This document shows, in pieces, positions 33,718 through 42,788 of a stretch of DNA of 64,000 bases (its first letter is position 1; each line of letters opens with the position of its first letter). The notes under the pieces were generated by a model that saw nothing but the letters and a program-made list of their open reading frames with translations, did not search any database and was not told where the DNA came from. Location: the NCBI GenBank assembly GCA_050014395.1, contig JBEKDK010000001.1:1-64000 (forward strand). The letters are read 5' to 3'. Source of the stretch: DASPOJ01 sp050014395 (GTDB lineage: Bacteria; Acidobacteriota; Terriglobia; Acidiferrales; UBA7541). Both the position numbers and the translations under genes were made by a program.

Positions 33718-35778
33718 ATGACCAAAGCGGGCCGCTACGAGCTCCTCGAGGAGCTTGGCCACGGCGCTATGGGCGTGGTCTATCACGCCAAGGACCCCGT
33801 CATCGGCCGCGATGTCGCCGTGAAGACGATCCGACTGGTCCACGCCGGAGGCGGGATGTCGCCCGAGGAATTATCCGAGCGCTTCAAGACTGAAGCGCAC
33901 GCCGCCGGCCTGCTTTCGCACCCGAACATCGTGGTGATTTACGACGCCGGTGAGGAAGACGGCCAGTTTTACATCATCATGGAGCTGATCGAAGGCGAGA
34001 GCATTCAGGCGCTTCTGGATCACGGACAATCGTTCCCCTTGCCGCGCGTGCTGCGCTTGATCGATCAGGCCTGCTCCGCGCTGGAATTCGCGCACCAGCG
34101 CTCCGTGGTCCATCGCGATATCAAGCCCGCGAACTTGATGCTCACGCAGGACGATCAACTCAAAATCACCGATTTCGGCACCGCGAAAATTCTGGAAATG
34201 GGCGCGTCGCAGACCGCCACCGTGATCGGCACGCCCTCCTACATGTCGCCGGAGCAAATCAAAGGCAGCGCCGTGGATGGGCGCTCGGACATTTTCGCGC
34301 TCGGCGTGATTCTCTACGAGTTGGTGACCGGCCAGAAACCGTTCCCCGGCGAAAACGTCACCACCGTGATCTACCGCATCGTGAACGAGGAGCCGATTCC
34401 GCCGCGCCAGATCGACGCTTCGATTCATCCCGGCCTCGCGGCGGTGATTGAACGCGCGCTCGCCAAGGACCCCGAGGATCGATTCCAATCTTGCCGCGAG
34501 ATGAGCCACGCGCTGAAGAATTATTCGCAGCTCCATCAATCCTCAGCGAGTTCTCCGACTCGGCTTCCATCGACCGCGCCTTTCCCCGCTATCTCCACTC
34601 CATCCGGCTACGCGCCATCGGGCTACCGTGCCGTTGCGCCGCGTTTCGTCCCTGCGTCTGTTCCTGTTGCGCCGGCTGCCGGTTTACCGGCACGAATGCG
34701 AACTGGCTCTATCGCTGTGCCCGCACCGGAGCGCAAACGAAATCGTCACGGCGTGCTGGCGCTGGTTCTGCTCGCTTTGATTGCCGTGACGGGCTATCAC
34801 ATTTGGCCAGTGCTGTCCGATTTTTGGCATACGGGCGTCGAACCGGCGTTTGCTTCCCATCTCGCGCCGATCGAACGGAACCTGCATATCGCGCAGCCAG
34901 TGCCGGCGCCGTCACCGGCAATCACGCCACCCGCGCCGCGCGCGCCCACCAGCAAGACCGCATCCACGCGGTCATCCGCTGCGACGAAGCCCAACTCGAC
35001 GCCGGCGTCCGCCACGTCAGGCGCGCCTGCTGCGATCGATGCGCCGGCCGCCGGTCGCGCCGAATCCGAGCCGACGCCGACGCCGGCTGCGGATGCAGTC
35101 GAAAAACGCCTCGGCGCGTTCCTCGCAAGCGCCGGTCTCTCGAGCGCCGTGCAAATTCACGCCGCCGGCGACACTCTGACGCTTTCCGGAACGCTATCAC
35201 CGGATCAATATCAATCGCTCTTGCGCAACCTGCGCGATCTCCCCGCGGACGTGCGTATCGTGGATCACATCGAATACGGCACCGACTCGCCGGAATCCAG
35301 CGTTTCACCCGCGCCCGCCTCGACTCCGGCGCCAGCTTCCGTAGCCGCCGCGCCATCTCTCACAGTGACGAGCCGTCCGGCCGGCGCCAACATTTTCGTC
35401 AACGGCCAGCGCCAATTCACACAAACGCCCGCGAAGATCGATCTCCCGCCCGGCGCGTATCGCATTGCAGTCACGAAGCCGGGTTTCGCGCCGTTCGCCG
35501 CGCAAGTGGAAATCCAAGGTGGCAAGCCCGCACAGCTGGACGCCCAGTTGCCTCCGCTGGCTCAGGGCCAAGGATGGGTGCTAGCGCGCACAGTCCCGAA
35601 AGGCGCATCGATCGCGGTCGACGGCGTGGTCCTACAGCAGCAAACGCCAGCGCGTTTGGACCTCGCCGCAGGCCAGCACCTGATCGTCTTTTCGATTGCT
35701 GGCTACACCGCGGAAACCTCCGTCGTCGTTCACGCCGGCAAAGGCTCCCAGATTTTCCAAGTATTGAATCGCCCATAA
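33718..35778 (+). CDS. Membrane-anchored Ser/Thr protein kinase with BON-like and PEGA domains
   Basis: Cytosolic Hanks-type kinase domain at residues 6-270: GHGAMGVVYHAK P-loop, VAVKTI lysine, HRDIKPANLM catalytic loop, DFGTAK, MSPEQI. Then a low-complexity linker, a single helix (VLALVLLALIAVTGYHIW), a Pro/Ala/Thr-rich stretch, a BON-like segment (AVEKRLGAFLASAGL) and two PEGA repeats outside the membrane (VTSRPAGANIFVNGQ and ARTVPKGASIAVDG). The PEGA and BON parts may sense or bind envelope ligands. First of a series of signalling genes; start GTG 33709 or ATG 33718. Confidence 0.92.
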   Translation: MTKAGRYELLEELGHGAMGVVYHAKDPVIGRDVAVKTIRLVHAGGGMSPEELSERFKTEAHAAGLLSHPNIVVIYDAGEEDGQFYIIMELIEGESIQALLDHGQSFPLPRVLRLIDQACSALEFAHQRSVVHRDIKPANLMLTQDDQLKITDFGTAKILEMGASQTATVIGTPSYMSPEQIKGSAVDGRSDIFALGVILYELVTGQKPFPGENVTTVIYRIVNEEPIPPRQIDASIHPGLAAVIERALAKDPEDRFQSCREMSHALKNYSQLHQSSASSPTRLPSTAPFPAISTPSGYAPSGYRAVAPRFVPASVPVAPAAGLPARMRTGSIAVPAPERKRNRHGVLALVLLALIAVTGYHIWPVLSDFWHTGVEPAFASHLAPIERNLHIAQPVPAPSPAITPPAPRAPTSKTASTRSSAATKPNSTPASATSGAPAAIDAPAAGRAESEPTPTPAADAVEKRLGAFLASAGLSSAVQIHAAGDTLTLSGTLSPDQYQSLLRNLRDLPADVRIVDHIEYGTDSPESSVSPAPASTPAPASVAAAPSLTVTSRPAGANIFVNGQRQFTQTPAKIDLPPGAYRIAVTKPGFAPFAAQVEIQGGKPAQLDAQLPPLAQGQGWVLARTVPKGASIAVDGVVLQQQTPARLDLAAGQHLIVFSIAGYTAETSVVVHAGKGSQIFQVLNRP

Positions 35779-36091
35779 AATTGCCCTGTTCGACGCCGCT
35801 CAGCACCGCTCGCCGCGCGCGAGCTTTCAGGTTTCCGCTCCCAATTTGAGCGAATTCTCTCTGGCACAACCGAGTTTTCGCTTCGGGAATAGCCGTCCAC
35901 TTATGGTTACATTTCTCCCCATGGCCCTCCACCGGGCGTGACGCATTCGCCGCCATCCACCCATAAATCCTTCGCTTTCTATCAGGTAAAGCCGCACTCT
36001 GGCGGAAGCGATCGTGCAACCAGAAGGTCAGGACCCGCCTTTGCGGGCAGGCTGTAGTGTCCGCGCACGGTCCCGCAGCACTGAGGGCACA

Positions 36092-38761
36092 ATGCACCTT
36101 GATGGCGTGGATCCAGACGCGCCCGGCGACGATGCCGCAATGAACTCGAAATCGGCATCCAGCACAGCGCACCGATTGTCTCTTGCCGCGCCTCAGGTCG
36201 CGGCCACGCCCGTCCTCGTCGGGCCGGAGACCACGCAGCGCCCACTGCGCGATACGCAACGCATCCCGCGCCTATCCAAGCCCGCGCCTGACGCCGCAGT
36301 CGGCGATTTTCTGGAAGCCTTCCGCATTCACCTGCGATCGTCGAGCCTCTATCAGCGCAATCATCCGCGATGGATCGAAAGCCTGAACAATTCCGAGCGC
36401 CGCCTGCGCGACGCGCTGGCCGTCACGCAGACAGTGCAAGTCCGCATCGAGCGCGAAGTCTTGATGGTGGTTCACGGCGACACGCCACACGGCCTGCCGG
36501 CCTCCGATCCGCAAGGCGAATTGAAAACCCTGGCCGAAGATTTGGCGCGCTGCGGCATCACGTCACTTGAATTTTTGCCTTCTGTGCATCTCGGCGAACT
36601 CGATTTGCTCTCGCAGCAAATTGTGTGGGCCATGCGCACGCGCCCCGCTTCTCCCGATCGGGGCACGGACGCTTGGAAGCAGTGGCTCCGCGACGCGCAT
36701 GTCACTGGAATTCGCATCAACATCCCCGCAAGCCGCCGCGACGCAACCGTGCTGGCGACGCTCGTCGCCGCGCTGCTCGGTTACGGCGACTCCGTCGCCG
36801 AATCCGCCGAAGCCCGCGCGGCCGCTCCGGCCTCGCGCGAGCAAACCATCGCCGCGCTCGGCCTCGTAGAACGCTTGGCAGCACTCGGCTCGCAGCGCGC
36901 CGCATCCACAGAAGAAACCGCGCGTCGCGCGCACGCCGTGCTCGGCGAAGCGGAGCGCGGCCTCGTTTCGCTACTTGCGCGCACAGCTTCCCTGGCCGCA
37001 ACCGATGCCAATGAATCGCTTCCCTCATTCCTAAATCGCGCAGCCGAACATTTGATTCTCGATTTCGCGAGCCGCGCGCTTTCCGAAGGACGCATCCAGC
37101 CCGCCGAAATCGCCACGCAGCTTGCGGACCTGACGCGCATTCGCGCCAATGGCCCCGGCGCGTCGTCCGCGCTCGGCAACGATGAAGCCCGCGTCGCAGC
37201 TCTCGTCGAGCGCTTCTGGGACGCTCTTCCCGCGCGGCATAAGCAGCGTATCCTGCGCAGCGCAGACGCCTGGTGCGTCCCGCCCGCCGTTTTCGCGCGG
37301 CATCTCGAGCCGCTCACCGCCGCCGCGCGCCGCGGACGCAGCGACGCGCCCGGCCGCGAAGCGCGCAACCTGCTGCTCCGCTACACCGCGTGCCTCGATT
37401 CCGAAGAGCCGCGCGCCCGCCGCACCGTCGCCGCCGGCCTCGGCGAACTCGGTCCGCAGATTGCGCGCCTGTGGCCGCACGCCGCCACCGAAGACTTCGC
37501 GCCTCAAATGGTTCGCGCGCTCGGCCGCGAATCGTCACCGGGAATCTCCGGCCTGCTCGCCGCGCTCACCGAGCGCCTCGCCAAGCTCGCGCTCGAAGGC
37601 CGCCACTACGCCGAATTCGATCGCATTCTCTCCGCTCTCGAAGCCGCGCCGCGCGATCCCGAGCAAACACATTTCTCCGCGCTGATTCGCAGCATCACCA
37701 CTGACGACGCCTGGTTCTATCTTGTCGAAGACGCGCTCGCCAATCGCGCTCTCGATGGCGTCCTGCCGCGCCTCCTGCGCCGCGAACCGGAGCGCCTGCT
37801 CGATCGCCTCGCACTGCTGCTCACCGGTCCTGAAGGAAGCGAGTTGCTCCCCGCGATGGTGCGCCTGGTGCGCGCCACCGGAGAGCCGGTGCTGGATACG
37901 CTGGCCACGCGCCTGCGCAAACCGCAAAAGCAGCCCGTAGTCGCGGCTATCAAATTATTGGCCGCGGCCGATCCCGTGCGCTTGATTGCCGCGCTGCCGC
38001 GAGCCCTTCCCAGTTGGGATTGGAATTTGCAGGATCTCGCGGTCTCCGAGCTTTCGCGTCTGCGCGAACCGGCGCTTGCCTTGCGAGTCGCGCGTGCGTT
38101 CTACGAGTGCGTCGAGGAAGCCCACCCTCTCGTTGTCCCCGCGATGCTCGATCAGATCGGCATCGCAAACGACGCGTCGGCAATTCCAATTCTGCTGATG
38201 ATCGCCGGAGGAAAACACGCCACGCTGCGCGACATCTTCTTCCGCATCAAAGCCGTCGAAGCGCTCGGCCGCATGCGCGCCAGCGAAGCCGCCGACCTGC
38301 TGCGCACGATCGCCCGCGAACGCAGCGGCCTCACGCACGTTGAGCCCGCCGGCCTGCGCTCCGCCGCCGAAGAAGCCCTCGCGCTGATGGAAAACCATCC
38401 CGCCGCGACGCGCGTCCGCGCCTGGACCGAAACACTCGAGAAATCCGCGAGCACTTTCTCCCAGCCGCGGCGCTATCTGCGCATCCCGCTGGCCTCCTCT
38501 TTTTCCGCGCGCGTCGAGGGCCTGCGCTCCGGCGCGGCGCGCGTGCACACCATCGGCCTCGGCGGCGCGTTTGTGGAATCGGCGCAGCGTATGTCCGTCG
38601 GCGATTCTCTGAAAGTTGAAATTCGCACCGGACTGCGATCCGTCCGCTCCACAGCCGTCGTCCGCAACGTCTCCCCCGGCGGCAGCGGCATCGAATTTGT
38701 GCACATGAAGGCCGAAGACCGCGAATTGCTGCGCCGCCTCATCGGCCGATTGATTCGCTGA
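36092..38761 (+). CDS. Large HEAT-like protein with C-terminal degenerate PilZ domain
   Basis: 889 residues from ATG 36092 (GAGGG four bases upstream; GTG 36014 and ATG 36140 are alternatives). The middle is helical with HEAT-like repeats (for example LGELGPQIARLWPHAATEDF and the 650-800 region). The last 95 residues match PilZ: PRRYLRIPL, then HTIGLGGAFVES where the usual Asp/Asn-x-Ser-x-x-Gly would stand. The Ser of that motif is missing, so c-di-GMP binding is uncertain. Likely a scaffold in a signalling pathway. Confidence 0.75.
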   Translation: MHLDGVDPDAPGDDAAMNSKSASSTAHRLSLAAPQVAATPVLVGPETTQRPLRDTQRIPRLSKPAPDAAVGDFLEAFRIHLRSSSLYQRNHPRWIESLNNSERRLRDALAVTQTVQVRIEREVLMVVHGDTPHGLPASDPQGELKTLAEDLARCGITSLEFLPSVHLGELDLLSQQIVWAMRTRPASPDRGTDAWKQWLRDAHVTGIRINIPASRRDATVLATLVAALLGYGDSVAESAEARAAAPASREQTIAALGLVERLAALGSQRAASTEETARRAHAVLGEAERGLVSLLARTASLAATDANESLPSFLNRAAEHLILDFASRALSEGRIQPAEIATQLADLTRIRANGPGASSALGNDEARVAALVERFWDALPARHKQRILRSADAWCVPPAVFARHLEPLTAAARRGRSDAPGREARNLLLRYTACLDSEEPRARRTVAAGLGELGPQIARLWPHAATEDFAPQMVRALGRESSPGISGLLAALTERLAKLALEGRHYAEFDRILSALEAAPRDPEQTHFSALIRSITTDDAWFYLVEDALANRALDGVLPRLLRREPERLLDRLALLLTGPEGSELLPAMVRLVRATGEPVLDTLATRLRKPQKQPVVAAIKLLAAADPVRLIAALPRALPSWDWNLQDLAVSELSRLREPALALRVARAFYECVEEAHPLVVPAMLDQIGIANDASAIPILLMIAGGKHATLRDIFFRIKAVEALGRMRASEAADLLRTIARERSGLTHVEPAGLRSAAEEALALMENHPAATRVRAWTETLEKSASTFSQPRRYLRIPLASSFSARVEGLRSGAARVHTIGLGGAFVESAQRMSVGDSLKVEIRTGLRSVRSTAVVRNVSPGGSGIEFVHMKAEDRELLRRLIGRLIR

Positions 38762-38827
38762 CAGTTCCCTCCCGTTTCAAATCGAAAACTCGTTCCCTCG
38801 AATCGCTGGACGCGCTAAAGTGGCCTC

Positions 38828-39916
38828 ATGAATCTTGTCGCCGTGATCGTGGTCCTGTGCGCCGCCGTGCTCGCGGCGCTAGCCGCCAGCGCGTGGACGC
38901 GCCGTCGCCAGCAATCCGAATGGAGCGCCCTCAGGCAGGAGATGCAAGGTCTCGTGGCCGGTCAAGCGCAAGCCGTCGCCGCGCAGCTCGGGCAATTTTC
39001 GCAATCCGTCGTGCAGCAGTTGGGCCAAGTCTCGCAGCAAGTGCAAAGCGGCCTCGCCTCCACCGGCTCGCTCGTCTCCGACGCGCAGCGCGCGGTTGCC
39101 GAGCGTTTGGAATCTTCCACCTCGGTGATCCGCGAATTGCAGCGCCAGTTGGGCGAAGTACAGCAATCGGGCCGCGATCTTTCCGAAGCCGCGCGCATGA
39201 TGGAATCCGTGCTCGGCGGAGCGAAAACCCGCGGCACGCTTGGCGAAGTCGCCCTCGGCCGCCTATTGGCGGACACGCTGCCGCCCGCGTCATTTACCGA
39301 GCAGCATCGTTTCTCCACCGGCGAAATTGTGGACGCTGTCGTGCGCTTCCGCGAAAAGCTCCTGCCTATCGACTCGAAATTTCCTCTCGACGATTATCGC
39401 CGCCTCGTCGATCTCGGCGAGGAGGCGCGCAAAGGATTTTCGCAATCGGTGCGTTCCCACGCCGATTCCATCGCGCGAAAATATATTCTGCCCGGCGAAG
39501 GCACGCTTGACGTCGCGATGATGTTCGTGCCCTCGGAGGGAATCTATTACGAGCTTCTGCGCTCCGCCGATCCGAAGGGCACGCCGCTTGATGAATATTG
39601 CCGCCGCAAAAATGTGCTGGCGGTTTCGCCCAGCACGCTTTACGCGCACCTCAGCGTTGTGGCCATGGGTCTGCGCGGAATGCAGATCGAAGATAATGCG
39701 CGGCGCCTGCTTGCCAGCATGGCCGGACTCAAAAAGCATTGGGACAATTTCGCGGAAGTTTACGAAAGGCTGGGCACACACTTGCGAAACGCTCAGCAAA
39801 GTTACGCGGACGCCGATCACCGCCTCGAACGCGCCCGCGCCGAGCTTGACCAAATGCAACAGGGAGCGTTGCCAACGGCAGCCGCCGCTCCCGCGCTCGA
39901 AGCCGCGGAAAAATAA
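38828..39916 (+). CDS. rmuC: RmuC-family DNA recombination protein
   Basis: 362 residues. An N-terminal membrane helix (LVAVIVVLCAAVLAALAASA), a coiled-coil of about 90 residues, then the RmuC domain with GGAKTRGTLGEVALGRLL, LPIDSKFPLDDYRRLVD and MMFVPSEGIYYELL. RmuC limits inversions and recombination at short repeats. It lies within the signalling gene series with no obvious functional link to it. Confidence 0.92.
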   Translation: MNLVAVIVVLCAAVLAALAASAWTRRRQQSEWSALRQEMQGLVAGQAQAVAAQLGQFSQSVVQQLGQVSQQVQSGLASTGSLVSDAQRAVAERLESSTSVIRELQRQLGEVQQSGRDLSEAARMMESVLGGAKTRGTLGEVALGRLLADTLPPASFTEQHRFSTGEIVDAVVRFREKLLPIDSKFPLDDYRRLVDLGEEARKGFSQSVRSHADSIARKYILPGEGTLDVAMMFVPSEGIYYELLRSADPKGTPLDEYCRRKNVLAVSPSTLYAHLSVVAMGLRGMQIEDNARRLLASMAGLKKHWDNFAEVYERLGTHLRNAQQSYADADHRLERARAELDQMQQGALPTAAAAPALEAAEK

Positions 39917-39981
39917 TTTCCGCAGCTCACAGCTCTAAATTTCTGATCCGAATTCCTAGGCCTAATCTCTAAGACAAATCT

Positions 39982-40980
39982 CTAGTCATGCCGCCGGTCC
40001 AACCGCGCGTGAACGAAGAATTTTCCCGCCGCCAGCGGTACGATCTGTATTTGCGCTTCATTCTTCTCGCCGCCGCTGGTTCTCACTCGTAGAAAGCTTG
40101 CGCCCGATACGGAGCTTGATGCGGAGCTTGACGCCGCATTCACCGTGTTACGCAACATCTTGATCACTGCCGGACTCCAATTCGCCACTTCGACATCGAG
40201 CGGCTCCGTCGTGCCGCGCACGCGAACGATCAAAATCGCCTGCTCCCCGATGCGCAGCGGCCCTGCCGGCTGCACGGCGTCCAGCTCCACAACCGTCAGA
40301 ATCAACGGCGCCGACGCGCGCCCGTTGCCTTCCACGCGAAACTGCCCCGGCCCCAGCGGCGTATCGGGCGACGGCAGCAAGACAAGCGCTGTCGGCGACG
40401 ACGCAAGCACCAGAACCATCTGTCCCGCGAGCAACACGTGATTTTCGTCCGCGTCGCCCTCGAAATTCGTCCCCGATACAGTGAACTGGTCACGTGCATC
40501 CACGAATTGCGGGCAATCCGTGATTCCAATTTCCCCCGTCGCGGAAAGTGTCGAAGGAGATGTTGTCGAGGCGGCCGGCGCGCTCCCATTCTCCGGAACA
40601 CTCTCGGCCGGGCGCGCCACGATCGTCGCCGCAGCAACGATCGAACTTTTCGGAATTCGCGCTTGCACCGGCCCCGGCGTCGCCGGAACTACCCAGCGCG
40701 CGCGGCCAGTCAAATCCGTCTTCAGCACGTGCCCGTCGCTCAACACGACGGTCACGCCCGGTACCAAGCGCCCCGAAACATCCAGCACGGCCAGCGTGGC
40801 CGGCGCCTCCGCCACCAGCGTCGGAGCCAGAACGATGCTGTGCGCCGGCCCCGCTGCCTGAGCGCGGGCCACGCGATCGCAGCACGCGGCGAGCAGCAAC
40901 GCAGCAAGCGCGATCTTGAGCGCGATGCTTGACGCGCTGCGCAGCCTTGCAAACGCCAGCCCTGTGGCCCGAGTCTCCAT
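39982..40980 (-). CDS. Exported protein with Ig/IPT-like domain, unknown function
   Basis: 332 residues on the strand opposite to its neighbours. A signal peptide (ALKIALAALLLAACCD, then VARAQA) is followed by a carboxypeptidase-regulatory-like segment (LDVSGRLVPGVTVVLSDG) and an IPT/TIG-like domain (DQFTVSGTNFEGDADENHVL). The two cysteines in AACCD could make it a lipoprotein. Predicted periplasmic or surface. No enzyme motif. Confidence 0.65.
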   Translation of the reverse strand: METRATGLAFARLRSASSIALKIALAALLLAACCDRVARAQAAGPAHSIVLAPTLVAEAPATLAVLDVSGRLVPGVTVVLSDGHVLKTDLTGRARWVVPATPGPVQARIPKSSIVAAATIVARPAESVPENGSAPAASTTSPSTLSATGEIGITDCPQFVDARDQFTVSGTNFEGDADENHVLLAGQMVLVLASSPTALVLLPSPDTPLGPGQFRVEGNGRASAPLILTVVELDAVQPAGPLRIGEQAILIVRVRGTTEPLDVEVANWSPAVIKMLRNTVNAASSSASSSVSGASFLRVRTSGGEKNEAQIQIVPLAAGKFFVHARLDRRHD

Positions 40981-41195
40981 CGCGCGCGATTGTACCCCAG
41001 TGGCTGGGCCCAGACGCCCTGCACGCGGTGCAAAAAAGTGCCGCCCCTCGTAACTACTTACTCTACTGCGTCTTGTGCAGTCGCACTCACTTTGCTAGCC
41101 TGCAAACACGATCGAAATGAAGGCGGCGCGGCGCCCAAGGACACCGCGGGGCGCAAAGGCTCGCAATCGAATGCGCGGCACGCGGAAGGTGGCCC

Positions 41196-42008
41196 TTGCA
41201 CATTGAATCCGGCGCGCGCAGCGACGTCGGCCAAATCCGAAAGAACAATGAAGATAATTACCGCGCCGAGCCCTCTCTTGACCTCTTCGTTTTGTCCGAC
41301 GGCATGGGAGGCCAGACTTCCGGCGAAATCGCCAGCGCCATCGCGGTTGAAACCGTCGTGGACCATTGCCGCGCTGCGGTCGAAAGCACCGCGCCCGAAT
41401 TTTGCGGCGAGCCGGCGCCCGGGCTTTCGGATCGCACCAACCGATTGGCAAGCGCGGTTCGCTTGGCCAACAAGACGATTTTTGAAGCCGGCAAGAGCGA
41501 TCCCGCGCGCAAAGGCATGGGCGCTACCATCGTGACGTTTTGGATCGAGGATCGCCGCCTTTCGATTGCGCACGTGGGAGACAGCCGCGCCTATCTGCTG
41601 CGCAGCGGATCGTTCGAGCAGCTCACCGCCGATCATTCGCTTGTCGCCGACCTGGTCCGCAGCGGCGTTCTGACGCCGCAGCAGGCCGAGGTCAGCGAGC
41701 AGCAAAGCATTCTGACACGCGCGCTGGGAACGCAGCCTGTGGTCCAAGTGGACGCCGACGAGCAAATGTTACTCGCGGGCGACGTGCTTTTGCTTTGCTC
41801 GGATGGGCTGACGCGCACCGTCACGAATCCGGAAATCGCCAGCACGCTCGAAACGAACCCCGACGCGCAAAAGGCCGCCGACCGCCTGATCGAGTTGGCC
41901 AATGAAAATGGCGGCGAGGATAACATCACCGCGATTGTTGTGCGCGTGATGGCCGAACCCAAGGGCCTGCTGGCGCGATTACGCCGGCTGTGGCGCGGAA
42001 AATCGTAA
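41196..42008 (+). CDS. PP2C-family Ser/Thr phosphatase
   Basis: 270 residues, PrpC/Stp1 type: SDVGQIRKNNEDNY, FVLSDGMGGQTSGEIAS, GATIVTFWIEDRRLSIAHVGDSRAYLL and GGEDNITAIVV, the metal-binding Asp motifs of PPM phosphatases. The start is TTG at 41196. Followed by the FHA gene 23 bases later. It could oppose the kinase encoded at 33718-35778. Confidence 0.92.
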   Translation: MHIESGARSDVGQIRKNNEDNYRAEPSLDLFVLSDGMGGQTSGEIASAIAVETVVDHCRAAVESTAPEFCGEPAPGLSDRTNRLASAVRLANKTIFEAGKSDPARKGMGATIVTFWIEDRRLSIAHVGDSRAYLLRSGSFEQLTADHSLVADLVRSGVLTPQQAEVSEQQSILTRALGTQPVVQVDADEQMLLAGDVLLLCSDGLTRTVTNPEIASTLETNPDAQKAADRLIELANENGGEDNITAIVVRVMAEPKGLLARLRRLWRGKS

Positions 42009-42031
42009 GGGTCGCGCGGAAGGAGCAGACG

Positions 42032-42757
42032 ATGGCCCGGCTGATACTAAAATTCGAGGGCGCGGTGATCAAGGAAGTGCCGCTCGGCAATCGCCCGGTC
42101 ACCGTCGGCCGCGCGCCCGATAACGACATTCCGATCGACAATCTCGCCGTGTCCAACAATCACGCGCGAATCTATGAAGAAGCCGGGCGCCTCGTCGTCG
42201 AAGATCTCACTAGTCTGAACGGCACATTCGTCAACGGCCTGCGCGTCGAGCGCGCCATGCTCAACGATGGCGACTCGATCGAAATCGGCAAGCACAACAT
42301 CGTCGTGGATCAGGAACACGATGCCGCCGTGCCGCTCGATTCGCGGCGCAAAGTCTCCGCGCCCAAAGTTGACGAAACCATGGTCCTTGACACAAAGATG
42401 CGCCGCGAAATGTTCGAGCAAGCCGCCGCGCTCGGCGAACGCTCGCAGATTTCGCCCGGCCGCATGCGCGTGCCTACGCTCGTGGTTCTCGGTGGCCGCA
42501 CCGATCGCAAGGAATATCAGCTCACTGACATGCTCACCGTTATCGGGAAATCCCCCATGGCCAGCATCAAGCTGCGCGGATGGTTCGCCCCGAATGTCGC
42601 CGCGCAAATCCACAAACACGATGACGGCTACTATCTCGGCCTCGGCGATCGCGTTCCCAGCGTCAACGGCATGATTATCGTCGGCCCCACGCGTTTGAAG
42701 GACGGCGACGAGATCTCTGTCGGCCGCGTGCGCCTGAGTTTTCTCTATCGCGTCTGA
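42032..42757 (+). CDS. FHA-domain protein
   Basis: 241 residues from ATG 42032 behind AAGGAG. The N-terminal FHA domain is complete (VTVGRAPDNDIPI, VSNNHARIY, LTSLNGTFVNG), and so should bind phosphothreonine. The C-terminal third (VIGKSPMASIKLRGWF to GDEISVGRVRLSFLYRV) looks like a degenerate second FHA domain. It is between the phosphatase and the cyclase, and is a likely reader of kinase-dependent phosphorylation. Confidence 0.9.
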   Translation: MARLILKFEGAVIKEVPLGNRPVTVGRAPDNDIPIDNLAVSNNHARIYEEAGRLVVEDLTSLNGTFVNGLRVERAMLNDGDSIEIGKHNIVVDQEHDAAVPLDSRRKVSAPKVDETMVLDTKMRREMFEQAAALGERSQISPGRMRVPTLVVLGGRTDRKEYQLTDMLTVIGKSPMASIKLRGWFAPNVAAQIHKHDDGYYLGLGDRVPSVNGMIIVGPTRLKDGDEISVGRVRLSFLYRV

Positions 42758-42788
42758 GCGCCGCGCCTTCGCCGCCGTGCCCGTTGCA

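Noticed and set aside
34491..35849. 452-codon plus-strand frame overlapping the kinase gene
   Set aside because: Same strand, different frame; the kinase frame has all catalytic motifs while this one is low-complexity Arg/Ala.
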